In this document: positions 9,201-17,771 of the stretch, piece after piece | How positions within the stretch are numbered: the first letter of the stretch is position 1 | Layout of the letters: every line of letters starts with the position of its first letter | Assembly: GCA_014377535.1 (NCBI GenBank) | Contig: JACMPK010000121.1 | Location: 1-39,404, forward strand | DNA length: 39,404 nucleotides | From: Gemmatimonadaceae bacterium | GTDB lineage: Bacteria; Gemmatimonadota; Gemmatimonadetes; Gemmatimonadales; Gemmatimonadaceae | Reading direction: 5' to 3' | Notes under the pieces: generated by a model | Seen by the model: the letters and a program-made list of their open reading frames with translations, nothing else | Databases searched by the model: none | Told to the model about the DNA's origin: nothing | Made by a program: the position numbers and the translations under genes

Positions 9201-10173
9201 CCACATCTCTCACCGGCTGGGTGCTCACCGACACCCACCGGAGCGTACCGTCCGGATACCGGATCCCCTGCACGAAGCCGCGCACCGGCACGCCGGATCG
9301 CAGCGTCACGGCCGCAGGCAACTCGTCGGGAGGCAGGTCGGTCCCATCGCGACGGACACAGCCCCACGCGGGCGAAAGCGCGACGCGCCCCCGCAATTGA
9401 TCGACCGACAGTCCGAGAATCTGGCCAGCTGCAGTATTGCACTCCACGATGGAGGCGTCGGCGCCGATCAGTACCACGCCCTCGCTTATTGTCTCGAAGA
9501 TCAGCGCCAGCCGTTCGCGCTGCTCGACCTGTGCGGTGATGTCCGTCTCGATGGCGGAGAACCCCGTCAGCGCGCCATCGGCGTCATGAATCGGCTGGAT
9601 GTCCAGCTCGACCCAGTATTCGCGACCGTGCTTGCTGCGGTTGACAAGCTCGCCGCAGAACGGCAGGCCGGCCTGCAACGCTTCTCGCATGGCCGCCACC
9701 GTGCTCGGATTGGTGCGTGAGCAGTGCATCAGTGCAGCCGGCGACTTTCCCAGCGCCTCGTTCGCGCTGTACCCCGTCAGGCGCGTGAAGCCGTCGTTCA
9801 CCCAGGTGATGCGTCGCGCGACGTCGGTGAAGACCACACCATTCGACGTGCGCCTGGCCGCCAGTGACAGCTGCTCCAGCTCCGCACCGCGCTCCTGCAT
9901 CAGCTGATGCTGGCGCTGCACGCGTCGCACGATGGGCTCAGTGACGAAGACGATCAACAGCACGAGGACACTTGTCATCACGATCACGAGCCCCGGGTCG
10001 TCATGCCAGAAGCGCAGCGCACCGACGATGCCGAGCAGCGCGAAGCTGCCCAGGATCGTCACCCGCAGGCGTCGGTACACTTCGCGGCTCTCATCGTCCA
10101 GCCGTTCGCGATCCGCGGGGGTGGACGCCTGGGCGGCGTACGATCGCTCGTGGCTACGTCCGATTTCAGGCAT
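6214..10173 (-). CDS. Hybrid sensor histidine kinase, five PAS domains, receiver and Hpt
   Basis: A 1319-residue membrane kinase. Two transmembrane helices near residues 38-58 and 62-85 with almost no periplasmic loop indicate cytoplasmic sensing. About five PAS/PAC units follow (roughly 95-215, 220-345, 345-470, 475-605, 610-745). Next come a HisKA domain (SHEIRTPL, H787) and a HATPase with an intact N box (INLVGNAVKFT), DTGPGM and GTGLGL motifs. A receiver follows (AEDGEDN pocket, phospho-acceptor D1099 in ITDMQMP), then a C-terminal Hpt domain (AHQLKGAAGGYG, H1255). This is a complete His-Asp-His relay in one chain. The stop overlaps the start of the REC-GGDEF-EAL gene, so the final phosphate acceptor is probably D67 of that protein. 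The start at ATG 10173 lacks a good ribosome site and could be somewhat downstream. Confidence 0.93.
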   Translation of the reverse strand: MPEIGRSHERSYAAQASTPADRERLDDESREVYRRLRVTILGSFALLGIVGALRFWHDDPGLVIVMTSVLVLLIVFVTEPIVRRVQRQHQLMQERGAELEQLSLAARRTSNGVVFTDVARRITWVNDGFTRLTGYSANEALGKSPAALMHCSRTNPSTVAAMREALQAGLPFCGELVNRSKHGREYWVELDIQPIHDADGALTGFSAIETDITAQVEQRERLALIFETISEGVVLIGADASIVECNTAAGQILGLSVDQLRGRVALSPAWGCVRRDGTDLPPDELPAAVTLRSGVPVRGFVQGIRYPDGTLRWVSVSTQPVRDVAGEVTSVVTSFSDVTALQEQEHRMAMVVRGAGLGTWDWHVPSGHVIYNARSAEIVGFTAEEFEPTAAMWESLLHPDDRDAVMSQLAAHLDGRTREFRCEHRQRRKDGSWAWVLGAGQVIERATDGTPLRATGINLDLSVNKLLEERAEEAQDRYDAAIAGTSDGLFDWTIATGDIWLAPRAWELLGYQPIGPYPRVPRDAFFARVHPEDLAETQQGLDALMQHDTPFNVALRLRLRNGEFHWFRTRCSAQRDRDGRPVRLAGSMRDIQVNKEAEFQLIYARRNAESALREVTALRNALDEHSILSVADRRGRIIDVNTGFSRISGYAPEELIGNDHRMLHSGMHPPEFWPAVWRTIASGRAWRGEICNRRKDGTLYWVDSTIVPYLHEDGSIEKYVAIGFDISAQKVAAELLRATRAEAEEANRLLLETNRTLEDATVFANDMAAQAAMASHAKSEFLANMSHEIRTPLTAILGYTDVLRDELIGTECEVRGIVAVDTIRRAGEHLLVVISDILDLSKIEAGRLVVDQVEMQLPQLLFDVDSMMQARAMAKHVTLQSSLSTPIPERIQTDPTRLRQILINLVGNAVKFTDVGRIEVRTLVVQAPDGSGSMLRVEVQDTGPGMTRAQARTLFQPFTQADASVTRRHGGTGLGLTICRRLAGLMGGTVTLEFTMPGRGSRFVLELPLVAAADVPLVENLDACTQDRRADEIAGEQETVLPSGRILLAEDGEDNRRLITYHLARAGADVSVAANGRIALEMILAARQAGQPFDLLITDMQMPVMDGYTLARTLRKRNVTIPIIALTAHAMSMDRTKCIDAGCSDYATKPIDRARLIAVCAAWMRTQGAAATPVATVNMATPPDVAARAVITRDVQSLDDDRATHDATILLSDLADDPDMAELVQMFLLQLEDRAVAFERLRQPLDRAVLASRAHQLKGAAGGYGYMSISAAAREVERYAASGGTQRECDAAVETLIALCRAAIRGGQATAGGLTRGAP

Positions 10174-10282
10174 GCGTTAGGGTGTCGCGGGACTCTCGTG
10201 CATGTGAGGATGCACGAATCTCTTGCTTGTGGTATCGGCCTGCTGCGAACCCCGCATGTGGTGTCGAACGACATGCGAAAAC

Positions 10283-10310
10283 GGCAGCTACGATATTTCA
10301 TGCAGCTGCC
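10283..10310 (-). terminator. Weak hairpin downstream of second chemoreceptor
   Basis: A 7-bp perfect inverted repeat (10283-10289 with 10304-10310) with a 14-base loop, 34 bases past the stop of the minus-strand chemoreceptor. A second 7-bp hairpin is at 10197-10216. Neither has a U-tract. They may attenuate rather than end transcription into the downstream kinase, which lies 170 bases away on the same strand. Confidence 0.25.
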
Positions 10311-10343
10311 CTTCGCAGGTGATTACCGGGGCGCAGTCGTCAT

Positions 10344-12491
10344 TCAGAATGAATTCAGGATGTCGTCCCCGTCATCGTCGTCATCGAACGGAATCATCGA
10401 TGATGCCTTGCTGCCCGCGGCAGCGGCCGCGCTGCCCACCGCCGCCTCATGCCGCGGTGACGAAGCCTTTCCTCGAGCCGCCGCCGCCGCGCGCGACGGC
10501 GCCGGGCGTCCTGCACCGACTGACACACGCGAGACCGGCGCCTGACGGCGCGACGGTTCCGCCCATGATTGCGTGGACTCGTCGCCGACGTTGAACTGTG
10601 CCGCCAGCTCGTGCATCTCGCGGGCCTGTGCCGAGAGCTCGGCCGCCGCACTCGCCGACTCCTCGGCGTTGGCCGCCGTGCGCTGCGTGAGGCTGCCGAT
10701 CTGCGCCATTGACTGCATGACCTCGGCCAGCTCCTTCTCCTGGGAGACCGCGCCCTGCGCGATTTCATTCATGATGGCGGCCGCACCCTGCACGCCGCTG
10801 CGGATCTCCTCCAGGCGACGCTTGACGCTCTCGTTCAGGGTCACGCCCGTCTCCGCTTTCGCGACCGACTCCTCGATTAGCGCCGCCGTGTTGCGTGACG
10901 CTTCCGACGCGCGAATGGCCAGGCTGCGCACCTCGTCGGCAACCACCGCAAAGCCCTTGCCTGCATCACCGGCGCGCGCCGCCTCGACGGCCGCGTTCAG
11001 CGCCAGCAGGTTGGTCTGGAACGCAATCTCGTCGATGGTCTTCACGATCTTCGCGGTCGCATCGGCAGAGCGCTTGATCTCGGCCACGGCGTCGGCCAGC
11101 GCCACCATGCGCTCCACGCCCTGCTCGGTCGACGTGTTGGCGCGGTCCATCGCCGCACGTGCCTCGCGGGCGTTTGCCGCGTTCGCCTTGGTGCGCTCGT
11201 CCACCACCTTGATGCGGTTCGTGACCTGATCGATGGCGCCTGCCTGATCCGATGCACCGCTCGCCAGTTCCTGGCTCCCGTCACCGATCTCGGTCGATGC
11301 CGCATTCACCTGCTCGATGGCCGCCGTCAGCGACGCGAAGACCTCGGCGATGTTCTCCAGTGCCGTGTTGAGCGACTCCTTCATGGCCGCATGCTCGCCG
11401 TTGTAGCTGCCAACCACGCGTGCCGAGAGATCGCGGTCCGCGACGCGACGCAGCACGTCCTTTGCTTCGGTGATTGGCTCCACCACGGCGTCGAGCATCG
11501 CATTGGTGCCATCGATCAACTCGAAGTAGGCGCCCTGGAATTGCGTGGCATCGCCGCGCTTCGTCAGGTCGCCATGCTTGGCTGCCTCGATCACGCCGCG
11601 CGCCTCGCCCACGATCTTGCGCAGCGTTTCCGTCGCACGGTTGATGCTGCGCGAGAGCACGTCATGCTCCGAGCGTGTCTGCACCGTGGCCGACAGGTCG
11701 CCGGATGCAAGCCGGTCCGCCGCCGTCGTGACGCCGCCGATGTACTCCACCATGCCGCGGAACGCGAGGCTCAGCGTGCCGATTTCGTCGGTGCTGTTCA
11801 CCACGATCTGTTGATCGATCTTGCCCTGCGAGATTTCCGTCGCGGCGGTCGACAACGCCTTCACCGCGCCCACCACGCTGCGCAATGTCGCGACGGCGAG
11901 GAAGCCGAGCGCCAGGAGCGACACCACCAGGACACCGGCCGTGATCTGCAACATCAGCGCCTGCGCGCGGTTCGCTGCCGTGAACGCCGTCGCGATGCCG
12001 CCCTGCTGCGCCTTGGTGAAGGCAGCGAGATCCTTCGAGAGTTCCGTGTAGCCGCTACGCATGGCTTGCATCGTACCCATCAGGTCCTCGGCATTGCCGC
12101 TGATCATTCCGATGGTGCCGGCGCGTGCCTGCTTCGCATAGGTGTCGAAGTCCGTCCTGATCGCGTTCAGCGTCGACGTGTCGACGGCGGCGTTCTTCCG
12201 CAGCGAGTCTGCGACCGCCGCGAAGCTCGCCGTCAGGGTGTCGGCGGCAGACACCGACAGTGTATCGCTGGCGGCAACGGCATCGCGCAGTGCGCGCTGA
12301 TACGAATCGAGGCGCAGCTCGAGGCGACGGCTGGCTTCGAGCGCCGGCATTGCCTGGGTCTCGATGCGCGTCAGCTCGACCTGTGCCCGACGACTCGAGA
12401 CGACCGATGTGGCAATCGTGACGATGAAGCCGATCATCGCAACGACCGGCAGCGCGAGGATCTTGTAGCGGAGTGTCAGAGACTGGAACAT
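10344..12491 (-). CDS. Methyl-accepting chemotaxis protein (4HB-type periplasmic sensor)
   Basis: ATG 12491 gives 715 residues. The frame extends to 12701, but this ATG directly precedes the first transmembrane helix. TM1 is at about 12-33. A helical, Ala/Ser/Asp-rich periplasmic domain of about 160 residues, consistent with a four-helix bundle, ends at TM2 (about 195-218). Several HAMP-type units follow (about 220-420), including a nested unit with GDATQFQG that matches one in the first chemoreceptor. The signalling tip [20 protein letters not shown] is canonical. A linker rich in Ala, Ser and Arg leads to an acidic C-terminus ([14 protein letters not shown]). This lacks the Trp of the NWETF-type CheR/CheB tether. 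It lies upstream of the hybrid kinase on the same strand with a 170-base gap, so co-transcription is possible. Confidence 0.92.
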   Translation of the reverse strand: MFQSLTLRYKILALPVVAMIGFIVTIATSVVSSRRAQVELTRIETQAMPALEASRRLELRLDSYQRALRDAVAASDTLSVSAADTLTASFAAVADSLRKNAAVDTSTLNAIRTDFDTYAKQARAGTIGMISGNAEDLMGTMQAMRSGYTELSKDLAAFTKAQQGGIATAFTAANRAQALMLQITAGVLVVSLLALGFLAVATLRSVVGAVKALSTAATEISQGKIDQQIVVNSTDEIGTLSLAFRGMVEYIGGVTTAADRLASGDLSATVQTRSEHDVLSRSINRATETLRKIVGEARGVIEAAKHGDLTKRGDATQFQGAYFELIDGTNAMLDAVVEPITEAKDVLRRVADRDLSARVVGSYNGEHAAMKESLNTALENIAEVFASLTAAIEQVNAASTEIGDGSQELASGASDQAGAIDQVTNRIKVVDERTKANAANAREARAAMDRANTSTEQGVERMVALADAVAEIKRSADATAKIVKTIDEIAFQTNLLALNAAVEAARAGDAGKGFAVVADEVRSLAIRASEASRNTAALIEESVAKAETGVTLNESVKRRLEEIRSGVQGAAAIMNEIAQGAVSQEKELAEVMQSMAQIGSLTQRTAANAEESASAAAELSAQAREMHELAAQFNVGDESTQSWAEPSRRQAPVSRVSVGAGRPAPSRAAAAARGKASSPRHEAAVGSAAAAAGSKASSMIPFDDDDDGDDILNSF

Positions 12492-12575
12492 GCGCAACGG
12501 TGTGAGCGGTGGGTGGCGGCACGGACGGGGGGCCCGTGGCGCCTCAGGCAGTGGTATCGGCCCGGAGGCCTGTCG

Positions 12576-12591
12576 CCTGAAGTATTTCAGG
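12576..12591. promoter_or_regulatory. Palindrome in divergent intergenic region
   Basis: CCTGAA-GTAT-TTCAGG is a perfect 6-bp inverted repeat with a 4-base centre. It lies between the divergent starts of the chemoreceptor (12491) and the S9 peptidase (12768). Its position suits an operator or a 5' leader hairpin. No factor can be assigned. Confidence 0.3.
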
Positions 12592-12767
12592 TCAGCCTGC
12601 ACCGATTCACTGCGCCGTCCACCGGCGCCCGCGCGCGTGGACCGTGACATATTCCCCGCGCACACGACCGATCCCGCTCCATATCCTGTTTGCTTGCGCA
12701 CATTGCCGATCCCTTTTCATGTCCTGTCCGCGCCGAACGGTGTCGGGCCGAGCTCGGACAAACGACG

Positions 12768-14954
12768 ATGCCCCTCCGTCCTGCATTGATCCTGTCGACC
12801 GGCGTGCTGCTCGCGGCATCGTCACTGACCTGTGCCATCGCGCAGGCGCCAGCCGCCCGCGTGCCGCTGACCATAGAGCGCCTGATGGCGACACCCGCGC
12901 TGACCGGTACCACACCCGCGGCACCGCGCTGGTCGCCGACCTCACGGCAGCTCGCCTTCCTGTGGAACGACCGCGGACTGCCGGCGCGCACACTCTGGCT
13001 GGTGGACCGCGCCGGCGTCACGCCACGCCGGCTACTGCCGACATCCAACCAGGCGCCGGTCAGCGACATCGCCTGGCTGCCGGCGGGCGACGCGCTGCTG
13101 TTCGTGCAAAACGGTGACATCTGGCGCGCGACCCTAAAGGGACAGCTCACGCGGCTCACCGCCGACGGCGGTGACCGGTCCGACATCGCCGTCTCACCCG
13201 ATGGCCGGCAGATCTCGTTCCTGCGCGATGGCGATCTCTGGCTGATGCCGGCCAATGGTGGCGCGCCGGTGCGCGTGACCAGCGTGGCGGTCGCTCCGAT
13301 CGGCACGGTACCATTGGGCACCTACTTCCGTCCGGACGTCGAAATCGGCAGCGCGACGTGGGGCGGCGATGCACCCTCGTACGGCTGGTCGCCGGACTCG
13401 AAGACGCTCGCCGTGCACTACGTGGATCGTCGCGGTGTGCCGGTCATGCGCATTCCGTACTACCTCGGCGCGGCGCCCGTGCTGAACAGCGTGCGCCGCA
13501 GCGCGCCCGGCGATGCGAACGAGGTGCGCAAGGTCGGCCTGCTGAACGTCGCATCGCGCACGCTGCGCTTCATCGAGCTGCCGGATTCCAGTGCGACACG
13601 CATCGTGAACTACGCCTGGTCACCCACCGGCACGCTGCTGATCGATCGTGAGAGCGACGACGCGATCGACCGCGGCGTGTACCTCGTGTCACCGGGCAGC
13701 ACCAGCGCGCGGCGCATCTGGTACGATCACCGCGAGACACGCATCTACAATGATATCGCTTCGTCGTGGGCGGCAGATGGCGCGCATGTCTTGCTGACGG
13801 GCGATCTGGATGACCGCTATCGGGTGTACCTGCTGACACCCGGCGACACCGTGCTGCGCGCACTCACCACAGGTCCGCACGATGTCGCCGGAGCCGCCAT
13901 CGCGCATGCCGGCACACGCAGCATCACGTGGGTCAGCTCCGAGTCGAATCCTTCCGAGCGGCATGTCTGGCGCATGCAGCCCGACGGCTCCCGGAAGCGT
14001 CGGCTCACCACGATTGCCGGAACACACGCACCCTTCGTGTCCCCCGACGGGCAGAGCATTGCCCTGCTGTCGTCGAACGACGTCACGCCGCTGGAACTCT
14101 ATCTGCTGGACGCAAGGAAAGGCGCGACCGAGCGGCGCATCACGCGTTCTCAGGCCGTTGATTTCACGACGACGCAGTGGGTGCACCCGCAATACGTCTC
14201 GCTCCCTGCACGACTCGGCACGCCGCCGCTGCACCTGCGCATCACGTACCCCCCCGCCCTCGACCAGACGAAACAGTATCCGGTGCTCTTCGGCCCCGTG
14301 TACTCCAATACGGTGCGTAACCGGTGGGAGGGACGCTACGCCGCGCTGCAGCAGTATCTCGCGATCGAGAAGGGCTACATCGTCGTGCAGGTGGATGTAC
14401 GCGGCAGCACCGGTTACGGCCGCGAGTTCCGCGAGAAGTTTCTGATGGATTGGGGTGGCGAGGACCTGGAAGACCTGCAGGCTGCCGTGGACTACATGAA
14501 GGCGATGCCGTTCGTGGCGCCCACACGATTCGGCATCTGGGGCAGCAGTTACGGTGGCACGCTCACGGTCTATGCACTACTCAAAAAGCCCGGCCTGTTT
14601 CAGGCAGGTGTGGCCGGTGCCCCCGCAACTGATCCGAAGTTCTTCGGCAGCGATGACGTGGCCATCGCGCGCCGTCCGCAGACACACCCGCAGACATTCA
14701 CGCGCGGCGCGCTGCAGTACGCAGGCAACCTGCGCGACCATCTCCTGATCATTCACGGCATGCAGGACGACGTGGTGCCGTTCGCCACCAGCGTCACGCT
14801 GGCCGAGGAGTTCATGCGGCTGGGCAAGGACTTCGACTTCGCGTTTGCGCCCGCGGCCACGCATGGCTGGACGCAGCGTCCCTACTACGCCACGTACCTG
14901 ATACGCCGACTCGTCGATCACTTTGACCGATACATCGGCGCAGGCCCGCGCTGA
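12768..14954 (+). CDS. S9 family prolyl oligopeptidase / DPP-IV-like peptidase
   Basis: ATG 12768 gives 728 residues with a signal peptide (residues 1-26, ending CAIAQA), so the protein is exported. Earlier in-frame ATGs would destroy the signal peptide. Residues about 40-480 form a WD/TolB-like beta-propeller, with repeated strands such as PRWSPTSRQLAFLW and DIAVSPDGRQISFLRDGDLW. The C-terminal 240 residues are the Peptidase_S9 alpha/beta-hydrolase. The nucleophile is S594 in GSSYGG, the acid is Asp in HGMQDDVVPF, and the base is His in ATHGW near the C-terminus. The segment VQVDVRGSTGYGREF is a strong family signature. It should cleave short peptides after Pro or Ala in the periplasm or outside the cell. 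It stands alone, divergent from the chemoreceptor. Confidence 0.93.
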   Translation: MPLRPALILSTGVLLAASSLTCAIAQAPAARVPLTIERLMATPALTGTTPAAPRWSPTSRQLAFLWNDRGLPARTLWLVDRAGVTPRRLLPTSNQAPVSDIAWLPAGDALLFVQNGDIWRATLKGQLTRLTADGGDRSDIAVSPDGRQISFLRDGDLWLMPANGGAPVRVTSVAVAPIGTVPLGTYFRPDVEIGSATWGGDAPSYGWSPDSKTLAVHYVDRRGVPVMRIPYYLGAAPVLNSVRRSAPGDANEVRKVGLLNVASRTLRFIELPDSSATRIVNYAWSPTGTLLIDRESDDAIDRGVYLVSPGSTSARRIWYDHRETRIYNDIASSWAADGAHVLLTGDLDDRYRVYLLTPGDTVLRALTTGPHDVAGAAIAHAGTRSITWVSSESNPSERHVWRMQPDGSRKRRLTTIAGTHAPFVSPDGQSIALLSSNDVTPLELYLLDARKGATERRITRSQAVDFTTTQWVHPQYVSLPARLGTPPLHLRITYPPALDQTKQYPVLFGPVYSNTVRNRWEGRYAALQQYLAIEKGYIVVQVDVRGSTGYGREFREKFLMDWGGEDLEDLQAAVDYMKAMPFVAPTRFGIWGSSYGGTLTVYALLKKPGLFQAGVAGAPATDPKFFGSDDVAIARRPQTHPQTFTRGALQYAGNLRDHLLIIHGMQDDVVPFATSVTLAEEFMRLGKDFDFAFAPAATHGWTQRPYYATYLIRRLVDHFDRYIGAGPR

Positions 14955-15076
14955 CGGTTGCGGACATTGCGGTCCGTGCGACCGGGGCATCACGTGCGCG
15001 GCGGCAACGGCCCAGTGAGAGCTCCCGCTCTTGCGTGCCGATTGCGTAAAGCGCAACACCGTCCGACGTTGCAGGC

Positions 15077-15751
15077 ATGACAAATTCGACACTCCGCCGC
15101 ACTGCGGCAATCGGCGCCTGTGTTTTGGGCGCACTGTCCACGCACCCCACCGTCGCGGCGGCACAGTCCAGGCCGGCCACCTCGCCTGCGAAGGCACCAC
15201 CGGGATGGGTCGCGCGGGCCGATGCCGGTGGCAACAATGCCGAGGTACGGCTGGCCGAGATGAAGCCAGGGTTTCACGTCACCACCGGACCCGCCACCAT
15301 CGTTTTTGACAGCACCATGCGCGCCTCCGGCAACTGGCGGCTCGAGGCGACGCTTCTTCTCTACAACCCCGGTGCACGCGCGGAAGGCTTCGGCGTGATC
15401 TTCGGCGGTCGCGGTCTGAGCTCGTCCTCCCCCACCTATGCGTATGCGCTGGTGCGCCGCGACGGCAAGGCACTGTTGAAGGTGCGCGAGGGGGCAGCTA
15501 CGCGAACCGTACGCGACTGGACTGCGAATGCCGCAATTCCACAATGGACCTCCACTGCCGGCGCAAGCGTGAAGTATCCACTCGTGATCGAGGCGCGTGC
15601 GGATCGTGTCACCATGTCGGTGGGCGGCACGCAGGTCTTGGACGCACCGCGCAGCGAGCTGCCCACGGACGGCATTGTTGGCTTACGCGTGAACCATGCG
15701 CTGAACCTGCATGTGGACAAGGTGTCCGTCAGGCCGCTCACGTCTCGCTGA
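15077..15751 (+). CDS. Secreted lectin-like-fold protein, related to 3-keto-disaccharide hydrolase domains
   Basis: A 224-residue protein with a signal peptide (residues 1-29, ending TVAAAQ). The mature part is beta-strand-rich and resembles concanavalin-A-like / DUF1080-like domains. These include an 'ASGNWRLEATLLLYNPG' strand, a glycine-rich 'AEGFGVIFGGRG' segment, and a final 'DGIVGLRVNHALNLHVDKVSV' strand pair. That layout is typical of secreted proteins annotated as family-16-like or 3-keto-disaccharide-hydrolase-like. No catalytic residues can be assigned with confidence. It lies 122 bases after the peptidase and ends 18 bases before the convergent lipid kinase. A role in binding or cleaving carbohydrate is an inference. 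Confidence 0.7.
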   Translation: MTNSTLRRTAAIGACVLGALSTHPTVAAAQSRPATSPAKAPPGWVARADAGGNNAEVRLAEMKPGFHVTTGPATIVFDSTMRASGNWRLEATLLLYNPGARAEGFGVIFGGRGLSSSSPTYAYALVRRDGKALLKVREGAATRTVRDWTANAAIPQWTSTAGASVKYPLVIEARADRVTMSVGGTQVLDAPRSELPTDGIVGLRVNHALNLHVDKVSVRPLTSR

Positions 15752-15769
15752 TCGCCAGCGCGCATGCAG

Positions 15770-16681
15770 TCAGCGAGGTACTGCCACGCGCAGCGCGCCG
15801 GGGTTGATTACGTAGCGCAGTGGCAGCTCCACCGAGGCGATCTCCCCGTCCAGCGCGACGGGGAGCTGGGTCATGGCCGCTTCGTGCGGCATATCGATCG
15901 TGGCCTCCGTCGCGCGAAGCATGAGGAGGTCGCTCGAGCCCTGCGCCGTACCGGTAAGAATGCGCCAGGTGAGTTTGAGGAACCCGAGCTGTCCGCTGGT
16001 CGCCACGATGTAGATCGCCAGCCGCCCGTCCGTGAGAGACGCTCGTGACCCGGCATCGAAGCCGGCCATGCGATACTCGTTGTTCCCGATGAAGACGAGT
16101 GGCGTGGTGCGTGACACGCGCTTCCCATCCACATTTAGTAGCACGCGGAGCGGATTGCTGCGACGCGTGACCCGGAACGTCGCCCACGCTGCGACGACCC
16201 ACTTCTCGATGCCGCGCGCCTTGTACCGCTCGCGCAGCTGCACGATGCGCGGGTAGAGCCCGACGCTCGAGTTGTTCAGGAAGATGCGCCCGTTCACCTC
16301 TGCGACATCCACCGGCACGGTGTGGCCGGCCACGATGACGCGCGCCGCGTCGGCCGCGTCGAGTGGGATGCCCAGGTCGCGCGCAAAATGATTCAGCGTG
16401 CCGAGCGGAATGACGCCGAAGGTGACGTCATGCCCGACGACGGCCGCCGCAACGCTGTTCACCGTGCCGTCGCCGCCCCCCGCCACGATGGCGTCCACCC
16501 CGGACGCGAGAATGCGCGTGAGCATCGCCGCCAGATCGTCCCCCTCGGCCAGCATCAGGAACTCCGCTCCAATGCCCGCGGCCTCGAAAACCGGCGCGAT
16601 TGCCAACCGCGCCGCATCGGCCGCACCGTCGCCAGAGGCGTTGTTGAGCACGATGGCCACGCGCGTCATGGGGTTTGTCAT
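15770..16681 (-). CDS. Diacylglycerol kinase-family lipid kinase
   Basis: ATG 16681 gives 303 residues; ATG 16669 is an alternative. The longer frame up to 16897 begins in a non-coding-looking stretch. The N-terminal domain has the DAGK_cat signature: 'VLNNASGDG' near residue 11 and GGGDGTVNSVA at 68-78, the nucleotide-binding loop of YegS/DagK-type enzymes. 'GVIPLGTLNHFARDLGIP' follows. The C-terminal beta-sandwich holds 'NNSSVGLYPRIV' and ends in a strand reading 'INPGALRVAVP'. Enzymes of this family phosphorylate diacylglycerol or related lipids using ATP at the inner membrane face. The exact lipid cannot be told from sequence. The gene is divergent from the RsbQ-like hydrolase and convergent with the 15077 gene. 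Confidence 0.9.
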   Translation of the reverse strand: MTNPMTRVAIVLNNASGDGAADAARLAIAPVFEAAGIGAEFLMLAEGDDLAAMLTRILASGVDAIVAGGGDGTVNSVAAAVVGHDVTFGVIPLGTLNHFARDLGIPLDAADAARVIVAGHTVPVDVAEVNGRIFLNNSSVGLYPRIVQLRERYKARGIEKWVVAAWATFRVTRRSNPLRVLLNVDGKRVSRTTPLVFIGNNEYRMAGFDAGSRASLTDGRLAIYIVATSGQLGFLKLTWRILTGTAQGSSDLLMLRATEATIDMPHEAAMTQLPVALDGEIASVELPLRYVINPGALRVAVPR

Positions 16682-16786
16682 CCGCGAAGCATGACCATGC
16701 AGGCGGCGCCCGTAAACCCTTGCCCAGCTGAGTGCACTACCGCGACCGTGGGCACCCAGCCTTGCTCGTGCTCGCGTAACTCCTCG

Positions 16787-16806
16787 AAAAATGAATAATT
16801 TGTAAC
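16787..16806. promoter_or_regulatory. AT-rich patch in divergent promoter region
   Basis: A short A/T-rich stretch in an otherwise GC-rich, 252-base divergent gap between the lipid kinase and the RsbQ-like gene. Such patches commonly mark promoters, but no convincing -35/-10 pair could be defined on either strand. Confidence 0.3.
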
Positions 16807-16933
16807 GAACCGCAACGTTAGAAGCCTCATATGGCATTTTCCGCTGCACCCGGTGATGATTGACGCGTGCGCCGGAAAGCGAACTCATTGGCTCCAATTA
16901 CAACCCGCTTTTTCACGACTGACCCAGGACGTC

Positions 16934-17749
16934 ATGTCAAAGCCTGCAACACGGCAGCAACGACGCCTGGGCGCAACGATCACCGGCTCAGGCGAGCGCG
17001 TGATCGTGTTCGGCAACGGGCACGGCACCTCGCAGGCCACCTGGCGTCACGTCACCGAATCGTTGAAGGATCGCGCACGCATCGTGCGCTTCGACAACGT
17101 CGATTCACCACTCGCCCCGCCTGGCGCGTATGTCGCCGAAGCGTACGGATCGCTCTTCGCGTACGTGGATGACCTCGTCGAATTGCTGGACGAAATGGAT
17201 CTGCGTGACGTGCTCTTCGTCGGACACTCCATTTCCGGCATCATCGGGCTCCTCGCCGCGATCGCTGCACCCGAGCGGATCGGCAGGCTCGCACTGATCT
17301 GTTCCAGCCCGCGCTACCTGGACGACGTGGATTTTCGCGCCGGCTTTTCGCGCGATGCGATCGAGGCGTTGCTGGCGGGAGCGCAGAATGACTTCGTGAC
17401 CTGGGCCCGTCAGTTCGCAGTTGATGCCATCGGTCCGGATGCCACTGCCGCGCAGGCCGAGGAATACAGTTCGTTGCTTGCCGCGATACGCCCCGACATC
17501 GCACTGCGTACGCTGCAGATGGTTTTCTATGCGGACTTCCGCGCACCGCTGCCGCGCGTGACGCAGCCCGTCTGGGTGTTGCACTCGCTGGTGGACGTTG
17601 CGGTGCCCATCACCGCTGGTGAATACCTCGCGCAGCAGCTGCCCAACGCCACGCTCGTGCTGCTCAAGGCGCATGGGCACCTGCCGCATCTCACGGCGCC
17701 AGATGAAGTGGCGCAGATTCTGCACCACGTGCTGGATTCCTGGACGTGA
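16934..17749 (+). CDS. rsbQ-like: RsbQ/KAI2/D14-type alpha/beta hydrolase (signalling hydrolase)
   Basis: A 271-residue protein. ATG 16934 is preceded by an AGGA site; the frame is open from 16853 but the extension is not conserved-looking. The whole chain follows the RsbQ / KAI2 / D14 family. It has 'GNGHGTSQATW' (oxyanion strand loop), nucleophile S99 in VGHSISGIIG, and the hallmark 'SSPRYLDD' followed by GF. The acid is Asp in LVDVAVP and the base is His in AHGHLPHL. There is no signal peptide, so it is cytoplasmic. In Bacillus, RsbQ partners RsbP, a PAS-domain phosphatase, and is thought to supply or sense a small ligand; plant relatives are karrikin and strigolactone receptors. Here the next gene, 22 bases downstream, is a histidine kinase with a PAS-like N-terminal half. 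This makes hydrolase and kinase a likely partner pair. Confidence 0.9.
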   Translation: MSKPATRQQRRLGATITGSGERVIVFGNGHGTSQATWRHVTESLKDRARIVRFDNVDSPLAPPGAYVAEAYGSLFAYVDDLVELLDEMDLRDVLFVGHSISGIIGLLAAIAAPERIGRLALICSSPRYLDDVDFRAGFSRDAIEALLAGAQNDFVTWARQFAVDAIGPDATAAQAEEYSSLLAAIRPDIALRTLQMVFYADFRAPLPRVTQPVWVLHSLVDVAVPITAGEYLAQQLPNATLVLLKAHGHLPHLTAPDEVAQILHHVLDSWT

Positions 17750-17771
17750 CCGTACAGAAGCGCACGGGCTC

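Noticed and set aside
11391-12647. 418-codon plus-strand open frame
   Set aside because: It is antisense to the second chemoreceptor. The translation is an Arg/His-rich shadow.
16853-16933. N-terminal extension of the RsbQ-like hydrolase
   Set aside because: The family starts near ATG 16934, which has a ribosome site. The extension lies in the divergent promoter region.
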